From positions 1 to 41,710 of the forward strand of contig PXDF01000114.1 of the NCBI GenBank assembly GCA_003566455.1: 41,710 nucleotides of DNA. The letters are read 5' to 3'. Position numbers and translations under genes: made by a program. Under the pieces are notes generated by a model. The model had not been told where the DNA came from, ran no database searches, and saw only the letters and a list, made by a program, of their open reading frames with translations. Source of the DNA: Desulfonatronovibrio sp. Lineage in GTDB: Bacteria > Desulfobacterota > Desulfovibrionia > Desulfovibrionales > Desulfonatronovibrionaceae. Position 1 is the stretch's first letter, and every line of letters starts with the position of its first letter. Positions 8,735 to 17,619 of this stretch are shown piece after piece.

Positions 8735-9472
8735 CTAAGAAAAATCCATCCCCCAGGAGTCAGCCATTTGAATCAAAATATCTCTGGAGTCAAGAAAATC
8801 CTGTAAGGTAAAAATCTCCAGAAGCACGCTGGTTCCATCCTTAACCCGGGATAAAATCAGTTGCAATGTTCTTTTACCGGACTCAGTCATTACAGTAAGG
8901 CCAACATGTCCGGTATGATCCTCTCTTCCGTAGACATGGACAAGTGCAGTCCTTTCCCAGACAATATCCTCCTCAAGTATGCTCATCTGATCATAGGCCA
9001 AGATATGTCCTATATCCAGGCATACTCCTAGCCCTTGCTCCTCAACAACTTCCCAAAGATTGGAAAGGTCATGGCCACTGACATTCTCCACAAGAAGCTG
9101 TCCTGGATCAAACCCGCTCTTTTGCCAGAGCAGGGAAAATTCCTCAAGATGTCCGGCGTCTGCAGGGGGATGAAGCACAAACTTATCCGGAGACAGAAAG
9201 CCGGTTTTTTGAACCAGGGCGGCTACCACCTGGAAAACATGGCCAGATCCATGGGTCCAGTTAAGGTCCAGAGGCAGATGGACATGATACTTCAGTCCCA
9301 ACCCGGCCAGACTATTGGGAATATCATTTCTAGTATAACAAAGACAAGCCCTGGTTTCAAAAAAGGTCAGGCCCACCTCGCTTACCAGGTTTTTCAAAAC
9401 CATGACGTTATCCTGAATAGTTCCAGGCACCACGGAAGAAGGACCAGCCAGGGTAAATGTCTTTTTGCTCAT
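8735..9472 (-). CDS. TIM-barrel protein of the sugar phosphate isomerase / AP endonuclease 2 type, possible cobamide-remodelling CbiR
   Basis: This 245-residue soluble protein carries scattered features of the xylose isomerase-like TIM barrel: early strand VGLTFFETRACL, YHVHLPLDL, FVLHPPADAG, LLVENVSGHDL, CLDIGHILAY, VHVYGRED and LLEIFTL. The acidic and His residues at strand ends are what the fold uses to bind divalent metal. The HVHLP and LHPP pattern resembles CbiR, a cobamide phosphodiesterase used to rebuild corrinoids, as I recall it. That assignment needs a profile search. No cobalamin riboswitch was seen upstream. The start is ATG at 9472. The flanking genes are nucleic-acid enzymes and give little help. 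Confidence 0.6.
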   Translation of the reverse strand: MSKKTFTLAGPSSVVPGTIQDNVMVLKNLVSEVGLTFFETRACLCYTRNDIPNSLAGLGLKYHVHLPLDLNWTHGSGHVFQVVAALVQKTGFLSPDKFVLHPPADAGHLEEFSLLWQKSGFDPGQLLVENVSGHDLSNLWEVVEEQGLGVCLDIGHILAYDQMSILEEDIVWERTALVHVYGREDHTGHVGLTVMTESGKRTLQLILSRVKDGTSVLLEIFTLQDFLDSRDILIQMADSWGMDFS

Positions 9473-9882
9473 ATCCGTCTCAAAGCTGTTTGGCTGAAAA
9501 AGTTGACGATTATAAAATTTATGTCTTTAAACGCATTAATAATACTTTATTTTCAATATAAAAAGATATACGCAGAACATGCGTTTGAAATTTTTTTTTG
9601 AGAATATGCTTCTGTCCGGGGAAAAAATAATCTGTTGCTTTTTTTGAACAGGGGGGATAAGTATCCCAGCAGTTGATCAGACATGCGTATTGAGGTGCTT
9701 CATCTGATATGAAAAAGGTAAAATGTTTTTTCCAGCATCATCTCAATCCCCTTCATGTTTACTGCAGATTAAGGGGCGCGGGTCTGAGGCCTGTCATGGC
9801 CCAGAGAATGTGCGTCTATTACGAAAAATTCTTCTATAATGTTCTTCTCAAATAGTCTTGCCCAGAGGCTCAGCCCTTTCCT
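9473..9882. other. 410-base intergenic region, no gene recognised
   Basis: The part near 9510-9600 is AT-rich. It includes, on minus, a TATAAT-like -10 (9514-9509) 37 bases before the 9472 start, without a good -35. The rest has no convincing ORF, riboswitch, terminator or repeat that I can support. Confidence 0.4.
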
Positions 9883-12800
9883 CTAGACCAGCTTTAACTT
9901 TTTTTCCTTCCTTGCCTTCTGAATCTTGCCCCTGGTCGCCTGAACTCCATCTAAAGGCAACTCATTCAAAAACTTTGTCTTTTTCAGGTTTAGCTGGCGG
10001 CCGAAAATCTTTCTTGAACCGGCCAGGCTGAGGAACAGGCTTTTTTTAGCCCTGGTCAGAGAAACATAAAAAAGTCTTTTTTCTTCCTCAGGATCCCATC
10101 TTTTCCCCGCGGGATCGATCTGCCCCAGGAGAACGTCTGTTCCGGCAAAGGGAATAATCCCGTCCTCCAGGCACGGCAGAAAAACAGCTTCGAATTCCAG
10201 GCCTTTGGCCGCGTGCATGGTCATGATCATAACTTTTTGAGCTTTTATATCCACCTGGGCCAGGTCACTCTCCAGGCTGATATTGCTCATCAATCCGGCC
10301 CATCCTCCCAGCCTGTAATACTCCTGCTCCATGGTTGTAAAAGCCTTTCCTTTCCAGAAAATTCGATCAAATGGAGGCACATCCTCTAGATACGCGGCCA
10401 GGCTTTTGGGACCACCGGCCAGTACCTTTTCCGGGCAGTCAAACACCTTTTTATCGCCTGTTATTCCCATAACCTGGGCCACAGCCCTAAGGATAAGCTC
10501 CACCCTCGGGTCCTTGAAATATGGCTGATTTTCAGGAACGCTGACAGGAATTCCTCTGCGCTGGAGTTCTTTTTCCAGAAAAGGAATAAGTCCTTTGAAC
10601 CTGACTAAAATGGCGATATCCGACGGTGCCAGGAAAACTCTGCCCGAAGACATATCGCTCTGCCAGTGGGATGTTCCTCCAAGCATGGTCTTGATTTTTT
10701 CCCCGATCCAGTGACCTTCCTGCGATGAATTTACAGCCTGAAACAAATATATTCTCCCAGGTATATCATTCTGAGCTACAAGCCCGGGGTCGCCGGGAAA
10801 CAGGGCCTGGGAAAAATCAAGAATAGTCTGAGAAGAGCGGTAGTTCCTGGACAGGTTGATAAGTTTAAGATCAGGCCAGTACTGTGTCATGGTCTGTCTG
10901 ACATCTTTCAAGGCCCCCCTGAATCCATAGATGGATTGCCTGGGGTCTCCAATCCCGAAAAACCCCTGTCCGCTTTCAGGAAGAAGGTTTCGGATCAGGC
11001 TAAGCTGAAGCATGGACAAATCCTGAATCTCATCAACCAGGAGGTGGGTATACGGCCGGACAAACTGTCCGCTTTTGATCTCTTCCAGCCAGAATTCCAG
11101 CAGGTCGTTATAGTCAACCAGGTTCCAGTCCTGTTTCTGACGGGCGTAATGTTCTCCAGGCCCAGGTATAGATTCACGTTTTTCTCTGGCTAATGCCAGT
11201 TCCATCCAGGCATCCTTGAGGGCCGCGCCCTTGAGCTCAGGGTTGGCTATGGAGAATACCTTTCTGGCTTCATCATCCCCCAGAATCAGGGGTTGCTCAC
11301 CATAAATACTCTGCCAGTATTCATAGGCCAGGGCATGGATGGTTTCCGCCCGAGGCAGGGACTGTTCAGGACCCCGGGCCTCGGCCAGTCTTTCCTTGAG
11401 CTCCTGGGCAGCCTTCCGGGTAAAGGCAAGAATAAGGATATGCCTCGGATTAACGCCGCTATTTAGAAGTCCATCCACCTTGCCCATAAGGGTCTGGGTC
11501 TTGCCTGTACCTGGTCCGGCCAGGACCAGGAGCGGACCATGGTCATATTCAACGGCGAGTTCCTGCTCAGGATTCAGCCCCATATCCTTTTCCTTGACCA
11601 CTTCAGGACCTGAACCGATAAGCTTATCCGGGCCGATTCGTATATATTCGTCAATGTCCCCGGGAAAGGGTATGTCCACAATTCCCTTGCCCTTTTTGAA
11701 CTCATGGCGCTCTTTTTGTGAAAAAACACTGATTTTTCCAAACTGCCCGTCAAATCCAGGATCGCGGATAACCTCTCCAGCGCGCATGCGCTTGATTGCG
11801 GTTGCCAGAACCGAAGAGTACCTGGCCAGGTCCTCAATGGGCACGTTCTGCAGAATATTCATTTCCGAGCCAAAAAGCGAAACCACCTTATTATAAAAAG
11901 TCTGCACTTTCTTGGTCTTGGGGCCAACACCCACAAACTCGGCGATCATCTCTTTCAAAGGTATGATAGAAAAATAATCAGGCTGAAAAGAGGGTTTTAA
12001 TGCTGATTCACGGTCAGCCAGGGAAAACACCCTGTTCAACACGCCAACAGTAACTTCCCTGCCGCAAACCGGACAGCGCCCCTTGTTGGACCTGGTCTGC
12101 CTGGGATCCATAACTACCCCGCATTTTCTGTGTCCGTCCAAATGATATTTTCCCTCTTCAGGATAGAACTCAAGGGTTCCAAGGAATCTATGACCCAGAC
12201 CTTCCCGGCGCAGGGCCCTGTAAATACCTTCATAGCTCATCTCACCCTGAAAAATATTGACCTCGCGGCCCAGGTTTTCTGCTGAATGGGCATCGGAATT
12301 GGACACCAGGGAAAACCGGTCCAGCTTGCTCCACATCCAGTTCATTTCAGGATCAGAGGACAAACCTGTTTCCAGGGCGAAAATATGGGATGACAAGTCC
12401 TTGAAACATTCTTCCAGGCTGTCAAAACCTGACTTGGAGCCAAACAGGGAAAACCACGGGGTCCAGATATGGGCCGGGATTACATAGGCAAAAGGATCAA
12501 TCTCAAGGACCATTTCCAGAAGGCTTCTTGAGTCAAGTCCCAGGATGGGTCGTCCGTCAGACTCAAGGTTGCCTGTCCGGGCCAGTTTCTGGTTGAACTT
12601 TCTGGCCTGATCAAAGCCGGGCATAAACACCAGATTATGAATCTTGCGGACTTTGCCTCCCTGTTTGTAGATGGAGCTGATTTCCGAGGAAAGGACAAAC
12701 CTTGTTCTGGGTTTTATTTCATGTCCGAATCCAGGCACTTTGGAGCTTAAATCCTGGTCATCCTTGAGATATAAAAGCCCGTCCTGTCCCTGGTACAGAT

Positions 12801-12966
12801 GACGATCCAGCATATCCATCCATCCAGGGTGGGTGAAGTCTCCAGTGCCCACCACGCTTATGCCCTTGACATGCGCCCACGCGGCAAGGCTGAGCGGGTC
12901 AAGGTCCCTGCTGGTGGCCCTTGAAAAACTGGAGTGAATATGCAGATCTGCCAGAAAGATATCCAT
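9883..12966 (-). CDS. EndoQ-like PHP nuclease fused to UvrD/Rep-family helicase
   Basis: This 1027-residue fusion has two parts. Residues 1-about 420 resemble endonuclease Q: a PHP metal site (H9, H11 in LHIHS; D43 in GTGDFTHPG; E95; H166 in PAHIWTPW; NSDAH at 223-227) followed by a Cys-rich zinc-like element (C282, C298, C301). Residues 463-1010 are a superfamily 1A helicase: Walker A GPGTGKT (484-490), AFTRKAAQELKERL, DEIQD (645-649), GDPRQSIYGFRG (673-684), LSRNYRSS, MTMHAAKGLEFE and YVSLTRAKKSL. EndoQ nicks DNA 5' of deaminated bases. UvrD helicases unwind from such nicks, so a deamination-repair machine is a reasonable inference. The start is ATG at 12966, one base after the stop of the upstream MogA-like gene. 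Confidence 0.9.
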   Translation of the reverse strand: MDIFLADLHIHSSFSRATSRDLDPLSLAAWAHVKGISVVGTGDFTHPGWMDMLDRHLYQGQDGLLYLKDDQDLSSKVPGFGHEIKPRTRFVLSSEISSIYKQGGKVRKIHNLVFMPGFDQARKFNQKLARTGNLESDGRPILGLDSRSLLEMVLEIDPFAYVIPAHIWTPWFSLFGSKSGFDSLEECFKDLSSHIFALETGLSSDPEMNWMWSKLDRFSLVSNSDAHSAENLGREVNIFQGEMSYEGIYRALRREGLGHRFLGTLEFYPEEGKYHLDGHRKCGVVMDPRQTRSNKGRCPVCGREVTVGVLNRVFSLADRESALKPSFQPDYFSIIPLKEMIAEFVGVGPKTKKVQTFYNKVVSLFGSEMNILQNVPIEDLARYSSVLATAIKRMRAGEVIRDPGFDGQFGKISVFSQKERHEFKKGKGIVDIPFPGDIDEYIRIGPDKLIGSGPEVVKEKDMGLNPEQELAVEYDHGPLLVLAGPGTGKTQTLMGKVDGLLNSGVNPRHILILAFTRKAAQELKERLAEARGPEQSLPRAETIHALAYEYWQSIYGEQPLILGDDEARKVFSIANPELKGAALKDAWMELALAREKRESIPGPGEHYARQKQDWNLVDYNDLLEFWLEEIKSGQFVRPYTHLLVDEIQDLSMLQLSLIRNLLPESGQGFFGIGDPRQSIYGFRGALKDVRQTMTQYWPDLKLINLSRNYRSSQTILDFSQALFPGDPGLVAQNDIPGRIYLFQAVNSSQEGHWIGEKIKTMLGGTSHWQSDMSSGRVFLAPSDIAILVRFKGLIPFLEKELQRRGIPVSVPENQPYFKDPRVELILRAVAQVMGITGDKKVFDCPEKVLAGGPKSLAAYLEDVPPFDRIFWKGKAFTTMEQEYYRLGGWAGLMSNISLESDLAQVDIKAQKVMIMTMHAAKGLEFEAVFLPCLEDGIIPFAGTDVLLGQIDPAGKRWDPEEEKRLFYVSLTRAKKSLFLSLAGSRKIFGRQLNLKKTKFLNELPLDGVQATRGKIQKARKEKKLKLV

Positions 12967-12967
12967 T

Positions 12968-13744
12968 TCAGACCCCTGCGGCGCAGTCAGCCTTGTCGCC
13001 CTGCAGCTTTTTTAAGGCGTGCTCCAGAGCGGGAAGGACAACCCCCAGATTCTCCCTGACCCCCTTTGGACTGCCCGGAAGAGTAAGTAAAATGCTCTGA
13101 CCCAGAGTTCCGGCTGCAGCCCTGGAAATCATGGCATGAGGAGTCTTGGTCAGAGAATAATTGAGCATGCCCTGTTCAAAGCCGGGTATGCGCTTGTCAA
13201 TTATATCCAGGGCCACTTCAGGAGTTATGTCCCTGGGGCCCAGTCCGGTGCCTCCCGTGGTAATAATCAGATCAAAACCAGCAGTCAGGGACAGGTGTAT
13301 CAGCAGAGATTTCAAGAGACCGTAATCATCAGGAATAATAAAGCCCCTGAAAAGGCTCAGCTCAAGAGCAGACCCGGTGATTTCCTCAATAAGAGGGCCA
13401 CTCTTATCGTGTCTCTGACCCTTTGAACCCTTGTCACTGAGGGTGATCCAGGCCAGTGAAAAGCCATGACGCATAAAGGTCAAATCAAGACTCTGTTCCA
13501 TGGAAAAATCATCCAGGGCCTTGAGCTTGAGAAAAATCCCCCCCCTGCCCCTGGCATCAGTCATCCAGATTTTGTCCGTCACCTGGAATTTTTGTTCAAC
13601 CCGGGACAGGTATGTTCCAGCTCTGAGTTCCATAATGGTCTCGTAACCGGATGAGTAAAATATATCCTTTCCCTGAAGGCTGTCCGGACCAACAATATAT
13701 TCATTCCCTGTGGAAAAATTTTTTTTGCCTCTGATTCTGATCAT
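12968..13744 (-). CDS. MogA/MoaB-type molybdopterin protein with N-terminal extension
   Basis: This 258-residue protein starts at ATG 13744. A TTG at 13753 is also possible, but AGGG lies only about one base before it and about 12 before the ATG. Residues from about 90 on match the MoCF-binding (MogA/MoaB) domain: SDKGSKGQRHDKSGP, IIPDDYGLLK, LIITTGGTGLGPRDITPE, and LTLPGSPKGVRENL. These proteins adenylylate molybdopterin before metal insertion. Formate dehydrogenases and similar enzymes of sulfate reducers need this cofactor or its tungsten form. The first about 85 residues are a separate small domain that may be a MOSC-like module, which I cannot confirm. It is one base from the EndoQ-UvrD gene, probably co-transcribed. 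Confidence 0.82.
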   Translation of the reverse strand: MIRIRGKKNFSTGNEYIVGPDSLQGKDIFYSSGYETIMELRAGTYLSRVEQKFQVTDKIWMTDARGRGGIFLKLKALDDFSMEQSLDLTFMRHGFSLAWITLSDKGSKGQRHDKSGPLIEEITGSALELSLFRGFIIPDDYGLLKSLLIHLSLTAGFDLIITTGGTGLGPRDITPEVALDIIDKRIPGFEQGMLNYSLTKTPHAMISRAAAGTLGQSILLTLPGSPKGVRENLGVVLPALEHALKKLQGDKADCAAGV

Positions 13745-13898
13745 TGATGACAAGCCCTGATACTACAGATTGTTTGAAAAAAACGCTTATCCCTGCACCA
13801 GGCCACACACTGGCCGTCAGCACAATTGAACAATTTCCAGTGGAGGCTTCGGGGTTCTGACATTTATACTCTGACCTGTGAGATCTGTCATCCGTCTT

Positions 13899-14606
13899 CT
13901 ATCCCCCAAGATATGCCTTGCGGACTTCCGGATTTTTGAGCAAACTTTCAGAACGGTCTTCAAGAACTATCCTGCCCACCTCCATCACGTAGCCCCTGTT
14001 GGCCAGTTTGAGGGCTGCCCGGGCGTTTTGCTCAACCAGAAGAACCGTCACGCCACTTTCATTGATCTGCTTTATCGTTTCAAATATGGATTTAACCAGT
14101 ATCGGGGCAAGACCCAGGCTTGGCTCATCCAGCAGAAGAATCCTGGGATTGGCCATCAGCCCCCTGGCTATGGCCAGCATCTGCTGCTCGCCCCCGGACA
14201 GAGTCCCGGCCAGTTGCTCACGGCGCTCTTTCATGCGCGGAAAAAGTTCAAATATCCATGCCAGCGTCTTCTGGACATTTTCCTTGTCATTCAAGGTAAA
14301 GGCACCGAGATTAAGATTCTCCTGGACCGTAAGGGTTGAAAAAACCCTTCTGCCTTCGGGCACCTGGGCAATACCGTACTTGACCACTTCATGCCCCTGA
14401 AGCTTGCTTATTTTTGTGTCCTTGTAAAATATTTGCCCTTTTTTGGGACTGATCAGTCCGCTGATGGTCATGAGGGTAGTTGACTTGCCTGCTCCATTAG
14501 CCCCGAGAATGGTCACAATCTCCCCTTCATCCACTTCCAGGTTGATGCCGTGCAGCGCTTCAACGTTGCCATAATTAACATACAGGTCCTCAACTGTCAG
14601 CAGCAT
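13899..14606 (-). CDS. livF: Branched-chain amino acid ABC transporter, ATPase LivF
   Basis: This 235-residue ABC ATPase is the LivF type. Walker A is GANGAGKST, the signature is LSGGEQQM, Walker B is RILLLDEPSLGLAP, and the H-loop region is VTVLLVEQNARAALK. It energises import at the inner face of the membrane together with LivG. It is the last gene of the liv operon, two bases after livG. The ATG at 14606 begins MLLTVEDLYVNYG, as usual in this family. Confidence 0.94.
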   Translation of the reverse strand: MLLTVEDLYVNYGNVEALHGINLEVDEGEIVTILGANGAGKSTTLMTISGLISPKKGQIFYKDTKISKLQGHEVVKYGIAQVPEGRRVFSTLTVQENLNLGAFTLNDKENVQKTLAWIFELFPRMKERREQLAGTLSGGEQQMLAIARGLMANPRILLLDEPSLGLAPILVKSIFETIKQINESGVTVLLVEQNARAALKLANRGYVMEVGRIVLEDRSESLLKNPEVRKAYLGG

Positions 14607-14608
14607 GT

Positions 14609-15379
14609 CTATTCCTCATCCTCGTCAATCCCCAGGTAAGCCTCAATAACTCTTTGATCGCTGGTGATCTGCTCCGCATTGCCCTGAGCAATCAGAGCCC
14701 CGTGTTCCAGAACAACAATATGTTCACAGATGCGCATGACCAGGTTCATGTCATGTTCAATGAGAAGCACAGTCAGTCCTCTGTCCTGCATTTTTTGAAT
14801 CAGTCCCACCAGCTGCTGGGTTTCAAAGTCATTCATGCCTCCGGCAGGCTCATCAAGAACAATGAGCTTGGGGTTGCTGGCCAGAGCCCTGGCTATTTCC
14901 AGAAGTCTCTGGTTGCCGTAAGAAAGGTTCATGGATTTAAGGTCCATGTGTTCTTTAAGTCCTACAAACTCCAGTTCCTTAAGGGCCCTGGCCAGGGCCA
15001 TCTTCTCTTCTTTGCGCTGAAAGGAAAGCCTGAGCATGGAAGAAAAAATCCCGGAACGCATCCTGCAATGACAGCCGGCCAGCACATTTTCAAGAACAGA
15101 CAGGTTTTTGAATAAACGAATGGTCTGGAAAGTTCTGGCAATTCCCAGAGAGACTATTTTGTGAGTCTTTAATCCCTCCAGGTTATGGCCGTTGAAAAAT
15201 ATTTCTCCCTGATCCGGGACATAATTGCCTGTAATCAGGTTAAAAACTGTTGTTTTCCCTGCGCCGTTGGGCCCGATGAGGCCGACAATTTTTCCCTGAT
15301 CAACGTCAAAGCTGACATCGTTGACCGCCATCAGGCCCCCGAATTTCTTGGTCAGATTCTGGATGCTCAGCAGGGTCAT
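14609..15379 (-). CDS. livG: Branched-chain amino acid ABC transporter, ATPase LivG
   Basis: This 256-residue ABC ATPase is the LivG type. Walker A is GPNGAGKTT, the signature-like motif is LSYGNQRLLEIARAL (LivG often has LSYG), and Walker B is LIVLDEPAGGMND. The C-terminal segment IAQGNAEQITSDQRVIEAYLG is typical of LivG. The start ATG at 15379 overlaps the livM stop as ATGA (4 bases), indicating translational coupling. Confidence 0.94.
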   Translation of the reverse strand: MTLLSIQNLTKKFGGLMAVNDVSFDVDQGKIVGLIGPNGAGKTTVFNLITGNYVPDQGEIFFNGHNLEGLKTHKIVSLGIARTFQTIRLFKNLSVLENVLAGCHCRMRSGIFSSMLRLSFQRKEEKMALARALKELEFVGLKEHMDLKSMNLSYGNQRLLEIARALASNPKLIVLDEPAGGMNDFETQQLVGLIQKMQDRGLTVLLIEHDMNLVMRICEHIVVLEHGALIAQGNAEQITSDQRVIEAYLGIDEDEE

Positions 15380-16338
15380 AGGGTTTCGTCTCCGGGCTTG
15401 ATTTTATGAGTGGCATATTTTCTGGGCAGAGGCGGCAGAAAACCCTGCGGCCTGAAAACCATCATGGCCACCATGGCCGCCCCGAAAACCAGCATCCTGG
15501 CCCCGGCAAACTGCCGGAAAATCTCTGGAAGGCCTACAATGAGAAACGCGCCCAGGATTACCCCTCTTATGCTTCCTGAACCGCCGAGGATAACAATGAC
15601 GAACAGAATGACCGATTCCCAGAAATTAAATGACTCAGGTGAAATAAGGGTCATTTTGGAAGCGTAGATATTGCCCACCATGCCGGCCCAGAAGGCTCCG
15701 AGCACAAAGGCTATCAGCTTGTAATAGGCAACGTCCACCCCGCTTCCCTCGGCCGCCACCTCATCGTTTTTTATATAATTCAGCGCCCGCACAAAACGTG
15801 ACCTCTCCAGCATATAAAACAAAAAAACGCTGATAGCCAGAAATGACCATATATAATAAAAAAATTCATGGGGCCGGCGTATGGTTAAACCGAAAAATTC
15901 CGGTCTGGAAATTCCGAAAATTCCGTTGGATCCGCCGGTGAGACCGAATACATTATTGACCAGGGCGATGCGCACCACTTCCACAATGGCAATGGTCACA
16001 ATAAGCAGATAATCCCCGCGCAGATGGATAATGGGCCTGGCCACCAGATAAGCGAACAGAGCTGCTGCCGCTCCGCTCACCGGAAGAAGCAGCAGAATGG
16101 GAATGCTGTAAGAGGTATTGAGGACCGCCGCGGTATAAGCCCCCACCGCGAAAAAGGCCGCGTGCCCCATATGAAAAAGGCCGGTATAACCTACGATAAA
16201 ATTCAGGCTCAGAGCCAGAATTGCGTAAAGACCTATATTGTTGATTACATCAATCCAGTAGGCATTGAGGAAAAACGGGCATGAAAAAATGGCCGCCGAG
16301 AAAACCAGGACCATTAAGGGGTTTTTATATTTTAACAT
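15376..16338 (-). CDS. livM: Branched-chain amino acid ABC transporter, permease LivM
   Basis: This 320-residue polytopic inner-membrane protein has the LivM pattern: several hydrophobic helices, NFIVGYTGLFHMGHAAFFAVGAY near the start and GGSGSIRGVILGAFLIVGLPE toward the end, the EAA-like loop that contacts LivG/F. It forms the translocation path with LivH. The start at 16338 has a weak Shine-Dalgarno (GGAAGA), and a 110-base gap separates it from livH. Confidence 0.93.
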   Translation of the reverse strand: MLKYKNPLMVLVFSAAIFSCPFFLNAYWIDVINNIGLYAILALSLNFIVGYTGLFHMGHAAFFAVGAYTAAVLNTSYSIPILLLLPVSGAAAALFAYLVARPIIHLRGDYLLIVTIAIVEVVRIALVNNVFGLTGGSNGIFGISRPEFFGLTIRRPHEFFYYIWSFLAISVFLFYMLERSRFVRALNYIKNDEVAAEGSGVDVAYYKLIAFVLGAFWAGMVGNIYASKMTLISPESFNFWESVILFVIVILGGSGSIRGVILGAFLIVGLPEIFRQFAGARMLVFGAAMVAMMVFRPQGFLPPLPRKYATHKIKPGDETL

Positions 16339-16448
16339 CCGCGTATCTTCCAGCTACAAATCCTGTAAGTTCAAGGTTCAAAGCTCAACATCCATGAATT
16401 CATGCCCATGTCAGGAAAAACAGCAGTCAAGGCCGATGGACTAAAAAA

Positions 16449-17354
16449 TCAGACTTTGTCCGCCACCCTTTCGCCCAGGAGTCCAGTGGGCCGGAAAATG
16501 AGAATCAGGATAAGAACAATAAAGGCAATTCCGTCCTTCCAGGCCGTGGAAATAAAGGCCGCCCCCAGAGCCTCGATCACCCCCAGAAGAAGACCGCCAA
16601 GCATTGCTCCGGGTATGTTGCCGATGCCTCCCAGAACCGCGGCGATAAAAGCCTTGAGCCCATAGGACCAGCCCATGGTAAAATTAACCTGCCCGTAGTA
16701 CAGACCGATCATCACCCCTGCCGCCCCACCCAGAGCTGGACCAATAAGAAAGACCAGAGATATGATCCTGTTGACATTAATGCCCATCAGCCTGGAAGCG
16801 CCGTGGTCAATGGCCACGGCTCGAATAGCGGTTCCAGTCTTTGTTTTCTGGACGAAAAAATAAAGAATGCCCATGAGGCTAAGGGAAGTCAGAAGAACAA
16901 GAATTCTCAGAAGCGGCACGTCCAGACCCAGTATGTTCAGAGTGATCCGGGGCAGAATATCGTCGGGATAAACCCTGAATCTGGGACCCCAGATAAGCAT
17001 GACCAGGTTGGAAAAAAATATTGAAGCCCCCAGGGCCGAGACCACGGCTGACAAACGGTCTGCCTGCCTGACCGGCCGGTAGGCCACCCTTTCCAGTATG
17101 ACCCCGATGATCCCGACCAGAAACATGACCATCGTTATCAGCAACAGTATGCCGGCAAATGGACCCAGATACTCGGCAACCGCCCAGGTGGCCAGAATGG
17201 TCATGCCCAGGTAGGAACCGATGGTGAAAAGGTCACCGTGGGCAAAGTTGATGAGCCTCATAACCCCGTAGACCATGGTATATCCCAGGGCGATAAGTGC
17301 GTATATTCCGCCTACGGCCAGGCCGTTGATGAGCTGTTCAAAGAAAAATTCCAT
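16449..17354 (-). CDS. livH: Branched-chain amino acid ABC transporter, permease LivH
   Basis: This 301-residue polytopic membrane protein is the LivH type. It begins MEFFFEQLINGLAVGGIYAL, carries LIALGYTMVYGVMRLINFAHGD and, near the C-terminus, the conserved GLKAFIAAVLGGIGNIPGAM loop. It follows livJ on the same strand, but the 265-base spacer holds a perfect palindromic terminator and an intergenic repeat. These suggest lower expression of the permease genes than of the binding protein. Confidence 0.94.
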   Translation of the reverse strand: MEFFFEQLINGLAVGGIYALIALGYTMVYGVMRLINFAHGDLFTIGSYLGMTILATWAVAEYLGPFAGILLLITMVMFLVGIIGVILERVAYRPVRQADRLSAVVSALGASIFFSNLVMLIWGPRFRVYPDDILPRITLNILGLDVPLLRILVLLTSLSLMGILYFFVQKTKTGTAIRAVAIDHGASRLMGINVNRIISLVFLIGPALGGAAGVMIGLYYGQVNFTMGWSYGLKAFIAAVLGGIGNIPGAMLGGLLLGVIEALGAAFISTAWKDGIAFIVLILILIFRPTGLLGERVADKV

Positions 17355-17467
17355 TTCTTTTTACCTGGGGCTGAATGATTAATGATCAAGCTGCCTTTAT
17401 ATCAGTATGATAAAAAGCTCCCTGTTGAGTCACGCGAAACACGTGACGTCCAAAAATTCCAAGTGTA

Positions 17468-17531
17468 CGGCACCCACTTGTGTTGATGTTAATCTGGCGC
17501 ATGTCATTACTGACATCTCAGGTGGGTGCCG
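17468..17531. repeat. Palindromic intergenic repeat, copy B (core)
   Basis: A 13-base arm CGGCACCCACTTG (17468-17480) pairs with CAGGTGGGTGCCG (17519-17531). The one mismatch can pair as G-U in RNA. The 38-base loop is the same length as in copy D and identical at 26 of 38 positions. A second hairpin, ATGTC/GACAT, sits inside the loop in both copies. A separate hairpin, GTCACG/CGTGAC (17429-17434 with 17442-17447), lies upstream. Confidence 0.75.
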
Positions 17532-17577
17532 GACGAAGCGGCAATTGGGAGATTTTAAGCGCCCTGCTAAAGTCATT

Positions 17578-17609
17578 AAAAAACGCGCCGGTTAACCGGC
17601 GCGTTTTTT
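17578..17609 (-). terminator. Perfect palindromic terminator after livJ
   Basis: This is a 32-base perfect palindrome centred on GTTAAC, with GC-rich stem arms (CGCGCCG) and six A/T on either side. It starts 10 bases downstream of the livJ stop and can terminate in both directions. It probably attenuates read-through from livJ into livHMGF. Confidence 0.85.
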
Positions 17610-17619
17610 AACGTCATCA

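Noticed and set aside
9601-9880. A possible riboswitch or small RNA upstream of the EndoQ-UvrD end / CbiR-like gene
   Set aside because: No cobalamin box, conserved stem or terminator was visible. The GC-rich stretches do not form a clear structure by eye.
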